From the NCBI RefSeq assembly GCF_000001735.4, contig NC_003075.7, positions 14,943,001-15,007,000 on the forward strand: a DNA stretch of 64,000 nucleotides, given 5' to 3'. A model generated the notes under the pieces. That model was not told the origin of the DNA. It made no database searches and saw only the letters and a list, made by a program, of their open reading frames with translations. Positions 26,521 to 38,409 of the stretch are shown in pieces. The stretch is from Arabidopsis thaliana. Taxonomy: Eukaryota > Streptophyta > Magnoliopsida > Brassicales > Brassicaceae. The position numbers and the translations under genes are program-made. How positions within the stretch are numbered: position 1 is the first letter of the stretch; each line of letters starts with the position of its first letter.

Positions 26521-29211
26521 CTAATTTTGATATTAAAAGGGTCTTTTTATTTTTCTCTCTAATCCGAATAATAAAAAAACCCCAAAAATCTCTCTCTAGG
26601 CCTTTTTTGCTCTACAACAAAGAAAAAAAAACATATAAATTGAGTAAGCAAAACCGGTTTAACCGGAATAAACCGTGATGAAATTTGAACCGGAATCCTT
26701 CCATCTTCGGTATCAATGATCATGAGATTGTAGTTTTCTTTGGTACTATATTGATTGTTGTTTGGTTTAATGTTAAGATGGTGGTACTTATAAAAGAAAA
26801 TATAATACTTGCAATGGATCGAGACTAAACGTGACAAGATTATGGTACTGATCATTGCTTCTAGTTGTTTTTCTTTTCTTTATAACACTTTTTTTATTTG
26901 AAAATTGGCATTTTACGCCGAAAGCTTCTAATTTACACATTCTGTTACTTTTCCTACCCAACCTTACCTAAATTCATAAGAGTTACGAGGAAACAAGCTC
27001 TAAGACAATGAATAAAATATCGAAAAAATAATATAAATTTTAGGAGAAAATGGAATTATGATGGTTACCCATGATGATATGTGTTTGGTCATTTCTCTTT
27101 CTTTCTATTTTTTTTATTTGGTCTTTTCTTCTACTTTGAAAATAATATTTACCAAACACTTACGATGGCTAATCCCCGGCCCAACTAAGTTTTGTTTACT
27201 CATAATTTTCTTGTTAATTTATTCTATTATTCAATCTCTTGAATCTTATTCATTTTATGTTTATAGTATATTAAGATTAGTGGCTAATTGTATCCAAAAA
27301 AAACAATAAATATATACAGTCTAGTCATCGACGAGGACTCTAAAGACTAATTAAACACCGTAATTAGTATGAGGTTTATAGTACATAAACACACGATAAA
27401 GTAATCCAATTTAAAAATAGAAACAATGAATAAACCCATTTTTTTATTATGAGAAAGGTTTGCTCCCACATGAGATGATTTGGACATATCATATGATCGT
27501 AAGCTTTCTATAGTAGACCTTTGTCTCTCATTCTTTTGTGTGTCCCTTACCTTGTGGAGTCGTACTCCAAACTTTACTTCCACTTGGAATTCTTATGAAT
27601 TTATTAATATCAACCTTCTCACTTTTGTATTGTTAGAGATATTTTGTTTTATGTTCTTTTATATTGGCTACACATGTACGTACTGCCAATTTATTTAGAA
27701 TCATTGAACCTAGCATACATTTATGCGTATATGTGATAAATCTACTCGTCTAGTCTCCCGTGGTCCGTTCAATGATTCATTTTGGCTAAAAATCTTAAGA
27801 TTAACGTTTATTTCTTTTATTGAATTACTGTATATGATCATATCATATGTTATTGGATCTTTTTCCAACGCATTTGTAGTTAGTACACATGTGTTTATAT
27901 TGTTATCAAACTAAACAGTTATCTATATTTGCGCTATATCCACCGAGGTTGTTACCTTCTTCGAAAGGATAAAAGAAGATCAATCTATAAAATGATGTAT
28001 ATGTTATAAACGTGCTAATATAAGGATTAAACTTCCGGACAAAGTAAGTATTGAGTATTGATTAGCAATAGAAACAAAAGTAATTGAATATTACCTGTTC
28101 AATTATTTTGTAAACAAAATAAATAAACAAATAAAAAGATTATTTTGCTTACCGACATATTTTTTTTATGTTTCAGAAAAATATTAGTAGTATATGTACA
28201 AATGAATTATGCTAGTTATCTATCAAATCCTTTTGTACAAGTGTACTCGAAATAGAAAGAAAACAAAGGAAGTAAATAACACCTTTTTGTATAACTGTAC
28301 TAATTAAATAACATTATAATTTAAATCATTATTATGGGTATAAAACTACTATTATAATCCTCGTATACTTAATTAAGTATACAGAAATGAAAAATAAATA
28401 TTTGCGTCTTGGTGTGATTAAGAAAGAGCCTAATGATGGGTATTCACGTGCTTAGCAGTTAGCACAATTATATTGACCACACTAAGAAGAACTAGAGTTA
28501 TTATATATGTCATGTCTTCGCAATGTTTCTTAGCTTGTCTAAAGCTTGTCGTTTTCTTGTTCCCTCTTACCTATATTAGCTCTAGGCGGTGTAGTTTCCT
28601 CGATCAAATTGTTTCGGTTACCGTTAAGTTTTTATTTCGTTGATCAATTCCCCTTTTTTTTTTTCTTTTTTTTTTTAACCATTTGTAAGATACATGTTTA
28701 CATTTTGATCACATTGTTTTTTAACCATTTGTGTTTCTTATGAACAAGAGTCACTGCCTTCGATAATGTCTATCAAAATGTATTTGGAACTACTTAGATT
28801 GGGTGATTATGGTTGTTTGAGTCGTATCAGTTACTGCAAAACCCATAAGCAGAAAACGAAGGAACATGATTTGACCTAGAAGCCATTTGTAGTTCCACTA
28901 AACAATGATGAAGTAAATTTTCATAACAGTACTGATGAAAAGATAGTTATTGGATACACTAGCTTACTTTCTTCAGTACTACTGTTTGGGTTAGTTACAT
29001 AACTAAGGCAAAATTCTCTTCTGGCTGCTGATGACGATTCCTTCCCGCTTCTGATTTGGGCCTTTTCTGTATAAGTCCTTGAGCTATGGTACAACAAAAC
29101 TGGATTTTGGAGCAGTCCCCCTTGATGTTCTTTTACCTCGACAAAACCCGAACAAACAAAGATGGATGAAAGCTATGACTGTCTTCTTCATCATCCTCAT
29201 CATCAGCATCA
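26521..29211. other. 2.7-kb intergenic region between QWRF8 and PDE327
   Basis: Very AT-rich, with no supported gene. It contains 27788-28110, which is repeated almost exactly at 34070-34390, and long poly-T tracts near 28651-28677. Its right end, 28950-29211, is the 3' UTR of PDE327. Confidence 0.55.
27788..28110 (+). repeat. segmental duplication unit (donor side), matched at 34070-34390
   Basis: About 320 bp from aaaatcttaag to attattttg, in the same orientation in both places. The few differences include aaactaaacag versus aaaccaaaaag and a one-base indel in tataaaatgatg. No terminal inverted repeats or target duplications are visible, so it is a duplicated segment rather than a recognised transposon. 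Confidence 0.85.
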
Positions 29212-32200
29212 TCAGTACTTTACAAGTCCAGCACCTTGAGCCTTTCCAATAACTGACTCTATGGTTCCATCAAAGAGATCAAAGCTTTTCGCAACAGCAA
29301 AACCCGAAAACATACCATCCACTGCAGCACTTACAATTCCACCAGCATAACCAGCTCCTTCACCAACTGGGTATAGACCTTTTAAGCTCGTACTCTCGTA
29401 CGTCTCATTGCTTCGAGGTATCCGAACAGGGGAGCTTGTTCTTGTCTGGTTAAACAAAGTTGAAACATGTTGTTATCTCTGGTCTGAAGAGTAGACTGAT
29501 TCAGGACAAGGAAGATATATAACATACCTCTACGCCGTGGAGGAGTGCTTCCTCTGAGATGAATCCCGGTAACTGAAAATTCAAAAGTTTAGAGAAAAAC
29601 AGAAGCTACAGGTTTGTTTACCATATGTAGAGATGAGAAAATGTCTAACCAACCTCCTTTTCAAACATAGAGATAGACTCTCGCAGAGCCTCTGTGATAT
29701 GAGCAGGAAACAGTTCATGCAGATTTGCAGACTTCACTCCTAATCTATAGCTTGATGGAGGTAAAGGTGTTTCTATTTAACAGCACAAGAGTATCCATAA
29801 TCACCACAAAACGAACCAACAAACAAAATTTGAACCATAAAAGTGAGAACTAAGTATTAAGGAAAATGTTACTAACCAGATAGCTTGTTTTGCAGAAAAT
29901 CAGTAACCCTTTGTACAGGAACTGTAAAATCGCCACCACCCATTATGGCTGCTCTTCTTTCAAATTCTCTCTAGAGATAAACAAATCAAAGGAGAAATAT
30001 TGAATTTAACTCATGAGTACTAATAGTAATCCACTTTCAGATTGATACCTGAAACTCAATTCCAGCTAAGGGTCCTTTAAGATTGAGAACATCAAAATCT
30101 TTTGCTGAGACTGTAACGACGAGTGCAGCATTGGCCCATTTGGATGAACGGCGAGAAAATGACATGCCATTGATGCAGAGTTCGGTTGGGTTTGTGCTGG
30201 TGAGAACAACCTGAAAATACATGGAAACAGGCTTATTCGTGACAAATCAAAATGGAAAAAAAAACAGCAAGACACTCTTTAAGGTAACTGTACCTGACCA
30301 CCAGGACACATGCAGAAGGAGTAGCAACTGCGTTTCGATGAAGACTGCGAGAGATCCTCGGTCTTATCATTCACATACTGAACAACCTTATAATCCGCCA
30401 CTGGTACTTTACCTCGCCCTTTAAGAACTTCATTAGCCAAATCCGAGTACTGGAAAGAAAGACCATCACAAGAACATAGGTGTTTTATATACAAGTCAAG
30501 ACTTGAATAACGATAAGGTACAACAAAGTCTGATATATTGAAGGTTATAGTATTAAGATAATCGAACAAACCTGTATACTGTTAATTAGCTCCTGAGGAT
30601 GCTCAATACGCAAACCAACCTGATCCACACAAATCGATAGAAATCAAATGATAATACCAAGCCAGGGAAGATAAAAGTATCCAAATATATTGATTCAAAA
30701 TGGATATTTTATAAAACAACACACTCAAGAAATATGTACAAGGAACTTACAGCAAAATCTTTTGGAATCAATTCGACATTACGAGAATGAAGCATCTCAT
30801 ATGTGTCACGTGCTGAATGACCAACTGCAAGAACAACTGCATCAACCTTTAAATTCTGGGAGGTAGTCTGCAATTGGTTTGTTGAATCCGAAACCCTGAC
30901 TCCAACAACACGAGAATCCTCTACCAGAAGATCATCTACCCGAGTTCCAAACTTGATAGTCACCTAATTAAGTATATGGAAATGAAATCAAAGAGAATGC
31001 TCAGAGGAGAAAAAAAAAAAAAAAAGCATTAAAAAGTAATAGAGAGACATAGATCAATCTCTCATTCTAAACTTACTCCCGCACTTTGAAGATAATGTCT
31101 GAAATTACGGAGTAATGGAACTAGCTTATCTGTTCCTAGATGAGGCTTTCCGTTGACCAATATATTATCAGGAGCCCCAAAGCGAACCAACGTTTTCAAC
31201 ACCTGTAAACAATTAACGCAGTGGTCACAATTTTTCCTTTTGTACTCAAACATGAAGTGCTTCAATTTAACATTTGGCAGTCTCAAAATACTAACCGCTA
31301 GAACGGTGGCACTATTCTTTCCTATTCGAGTAACAAGCTTTCCATCACTCCAAGTACCTGCACCACCCTGCGATGCATAAGTGCTAAAATATGACTTTGA
31401 CAATAACAAAGAAAACTAGCAAAAGAGTGAAGAGAAGGTTTTTAAACCTCGCCAAAGCAGAAATTACTCTCCATATCCAAAATCTTGCGAACTACCAAAG
31501 CGCCTATATCACGTCCCCTTTCTTCTACTGCTTGCCCTCTTTCAATCAATGTCACATCTGCACCGAACTCTGCAAGTACAAGAGCAGCAAACAAACCAGA
31601 TGGACCACCACCAACAACTGCAATTTTCGGTTTGCTTCGTCCTCCTCCATGATGGTGTGGATCTCCAGAGCCATTGATAATCTGAGGTTCATATTCTCCG
31701 GATGCTGTCTCACTGTTGATCCTTTTACAGTCATTCACCACACTGATCAAGTCCCCTGAAACACTCTTCTCGGTAGGCACATGTTCAATAAGCCCAATCT
31801 TAGGCTCTAACCGGAAAATGAAATCATGAGCACGAGGCTCTAACTCAAGGAGCGTCTTCACATCCAAATCCACAGTGTAAACAAACTTGGCTTCTTTCAG
31901 AATCTAAACAAAAGATGAAAACTTCACTCACTTGAAACTACAATACAACATAATATGTGGAATCAAACTGAAACCTACCTTCCTAGCGTCAAAAGATTTC
32001 CTAATCACTGAAAATGCTTCTTCTGGCAGCATTGAAGCAACCTGAAACAAAACCCAATTTATCAAAAATTCCAATTTCATCATAGCCATAAGATAAAGTT
32101 TCGAACTTTCCACCGGAGAACTCACCGGAAACTCGATAACTTTAGCGATGGCTTGAAGCAAACCTTCTGAAATCCCGAGAAAGTCCTTTCCAGGGTCATC

Positions 32201-32461
32201 TCCAACAGGAACTCCGAGCTTAGAGAGACGCCAAACTCCTTCAAGCTTGTTCTTAACCTTAGCCACAGCTTCCTTCTGCTCTGTCCTCAGCTTCCTCCTC
32301 TCAGAAGGATATCTCCGCTTCCCGGTTCGCTTCGCAGCACAGAGAATCCGGTGTGTTTGGATACGGGGATAAGAAAGTACCGCTCTAGAATAAGGAATTC
32401 GCAGGTCATGGCTCGATGAGAGTAATGAAGAACTGAGGAAATTCGTTTGCGAGAGAGACAT
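29212..32461 (-). CDS. PDE327: plastid FAD/NAD(P)-binding oxidoreductase PDE327
   Basis: Thirteen exons (32461-32126, 32041-31979, 31903-31448, 31367-31296, 31202-31077, 30963-30751, 30619-30572, 30449-30294, 30210-30049, 29970-29877, 29772-29654, 29572-29528, 29445-29212) give 707 aa. A Ser/Arg-rich transit peptide covers about the first 50 residues. The FAD-binding Rossmann motif KIAVVGGGPSGLFAALVLAEFGADVTLIERG starts near residue 226. A second nucleotide-site motif is VVLAVGHSARDTYEML, and the C-terminal flavoprotein signature is LKGLYPVGEGAGYAGGI. The family is related to bacterial uncharacterised FAD-dependent dehydrogenases. The Arabidopsis mutant is pigment-defective, so a plastid function is likely; the substrate is not known to me. 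A 3' scrap is duplicated at 37005-37129. Confidence 0.93.
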
Positions 32462-33412
32462 AGTGAGAGAGAGCTCAAACTAAAAAGCTCGTCTCTGTGT
32501 CTAATGAGTTATCCTTTCATTTCAAATTGAATCGACTCGAGTCCGGTTATACATTAATCGTTGATTTTAATCCGGTTCGGTTGATACGTTTTTGAATTTC
32601 TCATGTATAATGAGAACCGAAGTTTTCATTTTATTCTGATGGTACTATCCAAGTGCATGCAACTTACAATTTTGATCACCTCTGAACCGTGTGACAATAA
32701 TCCCTTACTAAGACCAGAAGCTTTGTATGCTCCAAATGCAGGAATCTATAAATAAATAAAAAGCAAACGTAAATGATTGCATCATTCCTACAGAGCAAAT
32801 CTGTTGTTTGCCTAAAGTAGGCCAATAATGAAAATAGAGATGGGTATCAATGTATCATCCCACTAAATACGCGTACCAAAACTTTCCAGAGATGATAGAT
32901 CCAATCTGCAGAAAGCAGGTGACGTAGAGTACATCATGCAAATATATGCAAGGAAGAATAGAGCATGAGGCTTATGATATACAATCTACCATAAAGATGA
33001 CAATTATGTAGCAACTGATAAACAATTAAACTCAGAGAGAAGCACAACTATGGTGCCTTAAACATCACTCATTTCAAACAACTGATAACGAAACAGTCCT
33101 CTTACAACAGCTTTTGGTTATGGAGACAGAATCCAAACATACAAAACACTTGAGACAAAAGCAGCCATTTTCTGAAATCTTAGTTGATCAATGTAAAAGA
33201 GAAGTCTTTCAGAACGTACCTACACACTCTAAGAGTGCTCATGTCAAATCCACAATCAAGAAGTGTGATGGATGACTTAAGAATTGTATTTCAAAGCGAC
33301 AGTCTTAAAATAGCACAAACGCAATACTGTAAAAGCCAAAAAAAAAGATTATACAACTTAAGATTTGTCTGCGCCAAGGAAAAAGAGGTTCGATTGTTGT
33401 CAGGGGCGTTCT
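32462..33412. other. intergenic, left border of the duplicated mosaic
   Basis: The left ~250 bp is the PDE327 promoter. From about 33250 the sequence resembles the 3' flank of the NYN-like genes (gatgacttaagaattgtatt..caaagcgac recurs at 41213-41248). No intact frame is present. Confidence 0.5.
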
Positions 33413-34060
33413 TAACCTCAAACTTCTTCATGTTTAGATCTGAAAGCTTCATCATCTTCTTTGCTCCAGTAAGCCAACTTAAGAGTGTTGTCACTTGCAT
33501 ATTGATAGTAAGGTATTGGGGAGTCATCTGGCGGCTCTTCAACGGCAGTTTCTTGGTTGATGAGTGTCTCAGGGTGTTCTACGGCAACAAAGAAACCTTT
33601 ATTTTCTAAAGCTTGACGAAATCTGAAAAATTTGGGGTCTTGTTCCATCTCCTCCTTGTTTTCTGTGAGTACCGCCAAATTTGTTGGAGCCTTCCAGTTC
33701 CATGACCAGAAAACAAGTTGGGTTATAATCATGTTGAATAAGGCACGTTTATCCCCTGCAAGAAAAAAAAAATTACTTAGTTACACAAGATACAATAGAT
33801 TACTTAGTTATACAAGATAAATTCGAGGGTTTAAATATTGAGTTAGAGAAGGAATTGATCACCTTTGCAGAGAAAGACTTGAAATCCAGAATCCCAAAGT
33901 CTGTCTTGCGATTCAGTCAACCATTTCGTCTCAGCACCACCGTAAATCAGGATGGTCACTTTGCTACTCCTTAAAAGAGAATGCTTGACAATAGCTGTTT
34001 TGATTTTCTCGTATATCAAAAAAGGATCGGCACTTTCAGGGATTGAGTAGTCCTCAATTT
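33413..34060 (-). pseudogene. NYN-nuclease-like gene copy, 5'-truncated
   Basis: Two exon equivalents (about 34060-33862 and 33758-33427) are joined by good splice sites (CAAAG|GTGATC and TTGCAG|GGG). They read IEDYSIPESADPFLIYEKIKTA and later WNWKAPTNLAVLTENKEEM, ending in a stop after SKHEEV. The last exon is nearly identical to the gene at 38410-39269. Upstream of IEDY the homology stops abruptly at 34060, where the segment copied from 27.8 kb begins. The joined frame there meets a stop, and exon 1 and the start codon are missing. A short product could start at an internal Met, but it would lack half of the domain, so I treat the copy as broken. Confidence 0.75.
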
Positions 34061-34069
34061 GGCTAAATT

Positions 34070-34390
34070 AAAATCTTAAGATTAACGTTTATTTCTTTTA
34101 TTGAATTACTGTATATGATCATATCATATGTTATTGGATCTTTTTCCAACGCATTTGTAGTTAGTACACATGTGTTTATATTGTTATCAAACCAAAAAGT
34201 TATCTATATTTGCGCTATATCCACCGAGGTTGTTACCTTCTTCGAAAGGATAAAAGAAGATCAATCTATAAATGATGTATATGTTATAAACGTGCTAATA
34301 TAAGGATTAAACTTCCGGACAAAGTAACTATTGAGTATTGATTAGCAATAGAAACAAAAGTAATTGAATATTACCTGTTCAGTTATTTTG
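34070..34390 (+). repeat. segmental duplication unit, second copy of 27788-28110
   Basis: Near-identical to the intergenic segment at 27.8 kb. Its left end abuts the truncated NYN-like exon and its right end abuts unrelated sequence, so the junctions of the rearrangement are visible at about 34060-34070 and 34390. Confidence 0.85.
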
Positions 34391-34392
34391 AA

Positions 34393-34527
34393 TATCACAG
34401 AAATGATTTAGCGTATGAGGTGATGCATGTATGGAGATGGGATAGGATGTACACAGAAAGAGGAGGTCCAAGATTTTCAAATAATGTGCATCTTCGTTGG
34501 CAGGCACTCCTGAGAAACCTACTCTAA
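34393..34527 (+). pseudogene. unrecognised coding-like fragment
   Basis: A 44-codon stretch followed by a stop reads like the C-terminal end of a real protein (YHRNDLAYEVMHVWRWDRM, then GGPRFSNNVHLRWQALLRN). It is Trp- and His-rich with balanced codons, unlike the AT-rich surroundings. No start codon or upstream exon is seen. It begins exactly at the right end of the duplicated segment, suggesting a captured gene fragment. I do not recognise the source. Confidence 0.35.
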
Positions 34528-34942
34528 GAAACTGAAGAGACTTGGATCACTTGAGAGAGACTTAGATCCTTAGATCCTTTTTGTTTAGAAGTAACTTTGT
34601 TATCTTCGGTTAGAGAGATACTTTTGTTTGAAATGAGCTGGAAATTGTGTTCGAGCCTCTCTATATATGGTACTTTTTTTGCTGTGGTTTTCTTCAGATT
34701 GCTATAGAGAAGCAAAATGGATTTTCCCTTGTCTCTCGTTCTTCAATCTAGTTTCTGTGTATCACTACAAAACCCGTTATTCAAGCAGGTAAAATGGTCT
34801 CTATATCTTTGTTATCCAAGCAGGTAAAATGGTCTCTATATCTTGGTTCTGGAGAGTTTGATCCAACACAGCATATATATCCAAAAGAACCTTAGTTAGT
34901 TAATCAAGGCATTATTTAATCAAGCAAGGCATTTTGTAAAAG

Positions 34943-37003
34943 GACATTCTCCTAAGAGACGGCCCCATTCCAGGCCCTGAAGTTGGTATACCCCTTGAAG
35001 CCTTGTCACCAAGATCCAAGCTTCTGTTTAAAGAACTAGATGAATACCCACGCTACGCGTAGGTTTGTTTTGAAAATTGTTAAAAAAATTACATTGATTG
35101 TTCTTTATGCTAATTTATATTTTCTATTTGTTAATTTTTGTATTGTTAATAAAATTAGATTCATAATAGTTACAATTTTTATGGTTAGATTTATTTGTGA
35201 CTCGAAATATCAATTTATATATTTTGTGTATAAAGCTTATTATTTATAAGATTTTAATATTTTTTCATTTCATGAATACATATAACAACAATAATGATAT
35301 TTTGATACAATTCTGTGTAATTATGTTACTTTTGTGGTTTAAAATTTTCCTAACTCGATTATAAATAAATCAATTCCTTATTTTATGTACTTCAACAACA
35401 TTGTGATACACTCATAATTAAAGTTTGCATTAACATCAACTGACAAATGTCTGAAGAGTATTCGTACAAAAAAATAAAAAGATAGCAAAAATTGATCGTC
35501 ATTGAAATCAACACTTTTAGATCTTTTGCCATTGCATATATCAATATTAGAGAAATGATTGTGTCCTTGATGATTTAAAAATTGTTCAACTTGATTATAA
35601 ATAAACTATTTATGGTTTTATTTATTCTCCAGATATAATACTCCAACAACATTGTTATAGGCTCATGATTAAATATATAGAATTGATATAAAATAAATAA
35701 GATTTCAAGAGTATTCATATGAAAAGAATAAAAAGAAAGCAAAAATTAAAGTATCATTAAAGTCAATACTTTTAGATCTTCTGTCATTGCATATATCAAT
35801 ATAAGAGAAATGATCGTGTATCACATTATTTGGTAGGTCTAATATTTTGAAGGTTTATTATTTGAAAAAACTTGAATGTCAAAGTTATCAAAGACTCAAA
35901 ATTAAATTACTAAACTAATAAGAGGTTAGGTAGCAAACAACTACAACACAAAAAAAAATTAGTCATTGATAATAAAAAATAAGAAAATAAAAAGAATATA
36001 ATGAAAGTAGTACTTAATTTGTTTACATAATTTTTTTTTTTTTTTTTTTACTTTGGAGAAATCAGTTAAGAGTAGGATTGATTATACATTTAATTTGCTT
36101 ATTTAATTTTATTAGTTTTATTAATTTAAAAAATATCGAATGACATATGTCATTTTGTTGTGTGATGATGTGTCATTTATATGGAGAGAGTTAACCAACT
36201 TTCATATATATGATTCGAAGTGATCTTTCCACCAATTCTACTAAGCTACCGATGCTGTTCTATTAACCGACTATGAGGACCATCTACAGGTTTCGAATTC
36301 TCTGAAAGATCAGACACATTATTCTTCCCTTTCAATGGACTTCTTTTCCTCTCTGGCGTAGGTTTCCTTGATACAGAGGTCGTTTCAGCCTTATGCTTTT
36401 GAGCTATATTCGAAGAAGGTCTCAATGTTCGATCACCAGAAGAACTACTAACCAGTCTCTCCTTCTTACTAACAGGGACTGAGACTGAATCAGACTGAAA
36501 CGAAACACTGAGGATTCTCATAGTGGAAGGCCATAAGCTTTCAGGCAAACGACTAGTAGATAGCCTCCTAGATGAAGCTGGTAAGTCTATAGACAAGTCG
36601 CGTATCGGCGTGGAGGGACTAGTCGGAGATGGTGGTGTTGAAGGATGCTTCCTCTCTGCTGAAACTGCTCTTTTTGCAGCCACAGATTGAGAGCTTGAAG
36701 ACACTGTTGGCCTTGTGACGCTTGGGGAAGGGCATCGCCCGTTTTAGGTTGGCGTGGGTGATCTGTATCTTGAACTGACCTCCACTGTTCGAGGACGGCG
36801 GGTGGCAACAACTGCATTGTTCCTCTCGGATAGAAGAAGAAGACGCCGCCTTGTAGTTTCTGTTGCTACATCCATTCAAGCTAACGAAACAAACTTGCAT
36901 TGATTGAATTCAGCAGTTTTTCATGCCTCTGGTTTAATTCAGCGTTGGAGCTAAACAATAAAAACAGCTCCAGTTGCTGTAAATGAAGTCCCTTTATTCT
37001 GCA
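34943..37003 (-). pseudogene. QWRF8 exon-1 pseudogene split by a Helitron
   Basis: The block 37003-36214 matches QWRF8 leader and exon 1 (25010-24223), and 35035-34943 continues the same exon (24222-24130). The two parts abut exactly once the 1178-bp insert is removed. Identity is very high, so the copy is recent. It is broken in several ways: a premature TAA after about 40 codons (the Lys codon of the TPTKNG region changed to stop), all downstream exons including QWRF are missing, and the Helitron interrupts it. A three-base gain adds one Leu near codon 12. Confidence 0.9.
35036..36213 (-). mobile_element. non-autonomous Helitron (ATREP-like)
   Basis: Its boundaries are exact because the insert splits a duplicated QWRF8 exon. 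Read on the minus strand it starts TCATATATATGAAAG and ends CGTGGGTATTCATCTAG. That gives a 5' TC and a 3' CTAG (CTRR), with a palindromic hairpin CTACGCGTAG about 22 bp from the 3' end. It sits between A and T of the host with no target-site duplication, as Helitrons do. The body is AT-rich, contains a poly-T/A tract and has no Rep/helicase frame, so it is non-autonomous. The host sequence on both sides reads continuously once it is removed. Confidence 0.88.
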
Positions 37004-37004
37004 A

Positions 37005-37129
37005 TATGACTGTCTTCTTCATCATCCACATCATCATAATCAGTACTTTACAAGTCCAGCACCTTGAGCCATTCCAATAACTGACTCTATGGTTCCATCA
37101 AAGAGATCAAAGCTTTTCGCAACAGCAAA
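37005..37129 (-). pseudogene. fragment of the PDE327 3' end
   Basis: About 125 bp match 29174-29301: the last ~30 codons of PDE327 plus the start of its 3' UTR. The fragment is fused directly to the leader end of the QWRF8 pseudogene, with one or two filler bases at 37004. It cannot encode a protein by itself. Confidence 0.85.
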
Positions 37130-37860
37130 GACTTAAAAAATTTGATCTTCCACTAAAGTGGAGAAGATTGTATGGTGGGACAAATGATACAAAATCCAGC
37201 TGCAGGTCATTATAGTATTATGCTCTAATGGCCTCTGTTTCAATATTCTTAAAATATTGAAGTATCATGTCAAGGCTGACAAGGCATACGGAAAAAGGAG
37301 GAAAGAATTAATGTTCTATGAAGGGACTATAAAAGTAGAAACATCTTTCCAATAATTTGCACCAAATACAAAAGTTTGGATATTTTCCACTCCAATTCTC
37401 TTAGTAAGGTTTTGTTTCATCTTTTTATTCCCAGGACCATATTCTGATACGCACAAATTCCACCAATTATATATGCTTTATTCCTTTGAAGTCCTTTTAA
37501 AAATATTATGTTACCTCTTCTAATAAATATATATTTTAGAAGAGAGGTAAGTCATGAATGTGTTGGCCCTAAAATTGAAGGCATCATATTCACGTACAAC
37601 AGAATTATATTACCAACCTAGTTATAGATATATACAAAAATGTTACATAAATTTCATGAAACCTTAGATGTTGATGTACCCATTTGTAACAAACATTATA
37701 GTCTCTCTAGATTTTAAAACATAAACTGAAAACCCATCTATAAGGAAGACTAAAGAATTTTATTTTAAAGCAGGTCGATTAATCAAGTCAAGATTTGTCT
37801 ACTACTTTTACTCCGTGGAAAAAATGCGGAGCAAATTATAGGTTAATAACTTTCCAAGGT
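37130..37860. other. mosaic filler with a copy of the 42.7-42.9 kb flank
   Basis: No gene is seen. About 37595-37735 resembles 42738-42915, the 3' flank of the membrane protein gene at 43140: both contain agaattatattaccaa, tagatgttgat and aacataaa-tgaaaacc in the same order. The remainder is AT-rich sequence of unknown origin. Confidence 0.5.
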
Positions 37861-37861
37861 G

Positions 37862-38103
37862 TCCGTTTCCTCTAACTTCTTTATGTTTAGATGTGAAAGC
37901 TTCAAAACTTTCTCTGTGTCAGTAAGCCAACTTAAGAGTGTTGTCACTTGCCTATTGATAGTAAGCTATTGGGGAATCATCTGGCTCTTCAATGGCAATT
38001 TCTTGGTTATTGAGTGTCTCAGGGTGTGCTAAGGCAACAAAGAAAGCTTTATTTTCTAAATCTTGACGAAAATTGGGGTCTTGTTCCATTCTTCTCCTTG
38101 TTT
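37862..38103 (-). pseudogene. degenerate last-exon copy of the NYN-like gene
   Basis: This resembles the terminal exon of the genes at 33.4 and 38.4 kb (shared agtaagccaacttaag, ggggaatcatctggc and ggggtcttgttccat) but carries several indels that break the frame. It is the oldest-looking of the copies and not expected to be functional. Confidence 0.7.
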
Positions 38104-38409
38104 TTTTAGAGCATCAGCAAATTTAATCGACTCATCCCGGTTATACAAACCATTAATTTTACCCCAGTTTGTGGGGGCGGATAAATATAACCTACAGAGG
38201 TAATTATATGTGTATTATTACCACTTCATAATGTTTTCTTTTAAATGTCGATCTTATATATACAAATCTAACAACAAAAAAATAGAAGCGCAAGCGGTGG
38301 AAATTGGAGGTAATGATAGGCGTTGAGTAAGTACAGAGAAAGATAGAAAGTAAGCATCATATATAGCATAAATAGTGCATGTGATTAACTAAGGATACTG
38401 CGTTTGTTT
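38104..38409. other. 3' flank of the NYN-like gene, part of a dispersed local repeat
   Basis: The stretch 38285-38396 (caagcggtggaaattgg ... gtgcatgtgattaactaagg) recurs at about 41103-41216 and, more degraded, at 40438-40520. It appears to be the 3' UTR/flank carried along with the duplicated gene. Confidence 0.6.

Noticed and set aside
27788-28110. MITE or LTR fragment, because it occurs twice
   Set aside because: No terminal inverted repeats, no target-site duplication and only two local copies; better explained as part of the segmental mosaic.
33427-33732. functional gene from the internal Met of the NYN-like copy at 33.4 kb
   Set aside because: It would lack the first half of the domain, including the VFWD/VVWA strand, and begins inside a homologous exon. 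The 5' break at 34060 shows truncation.
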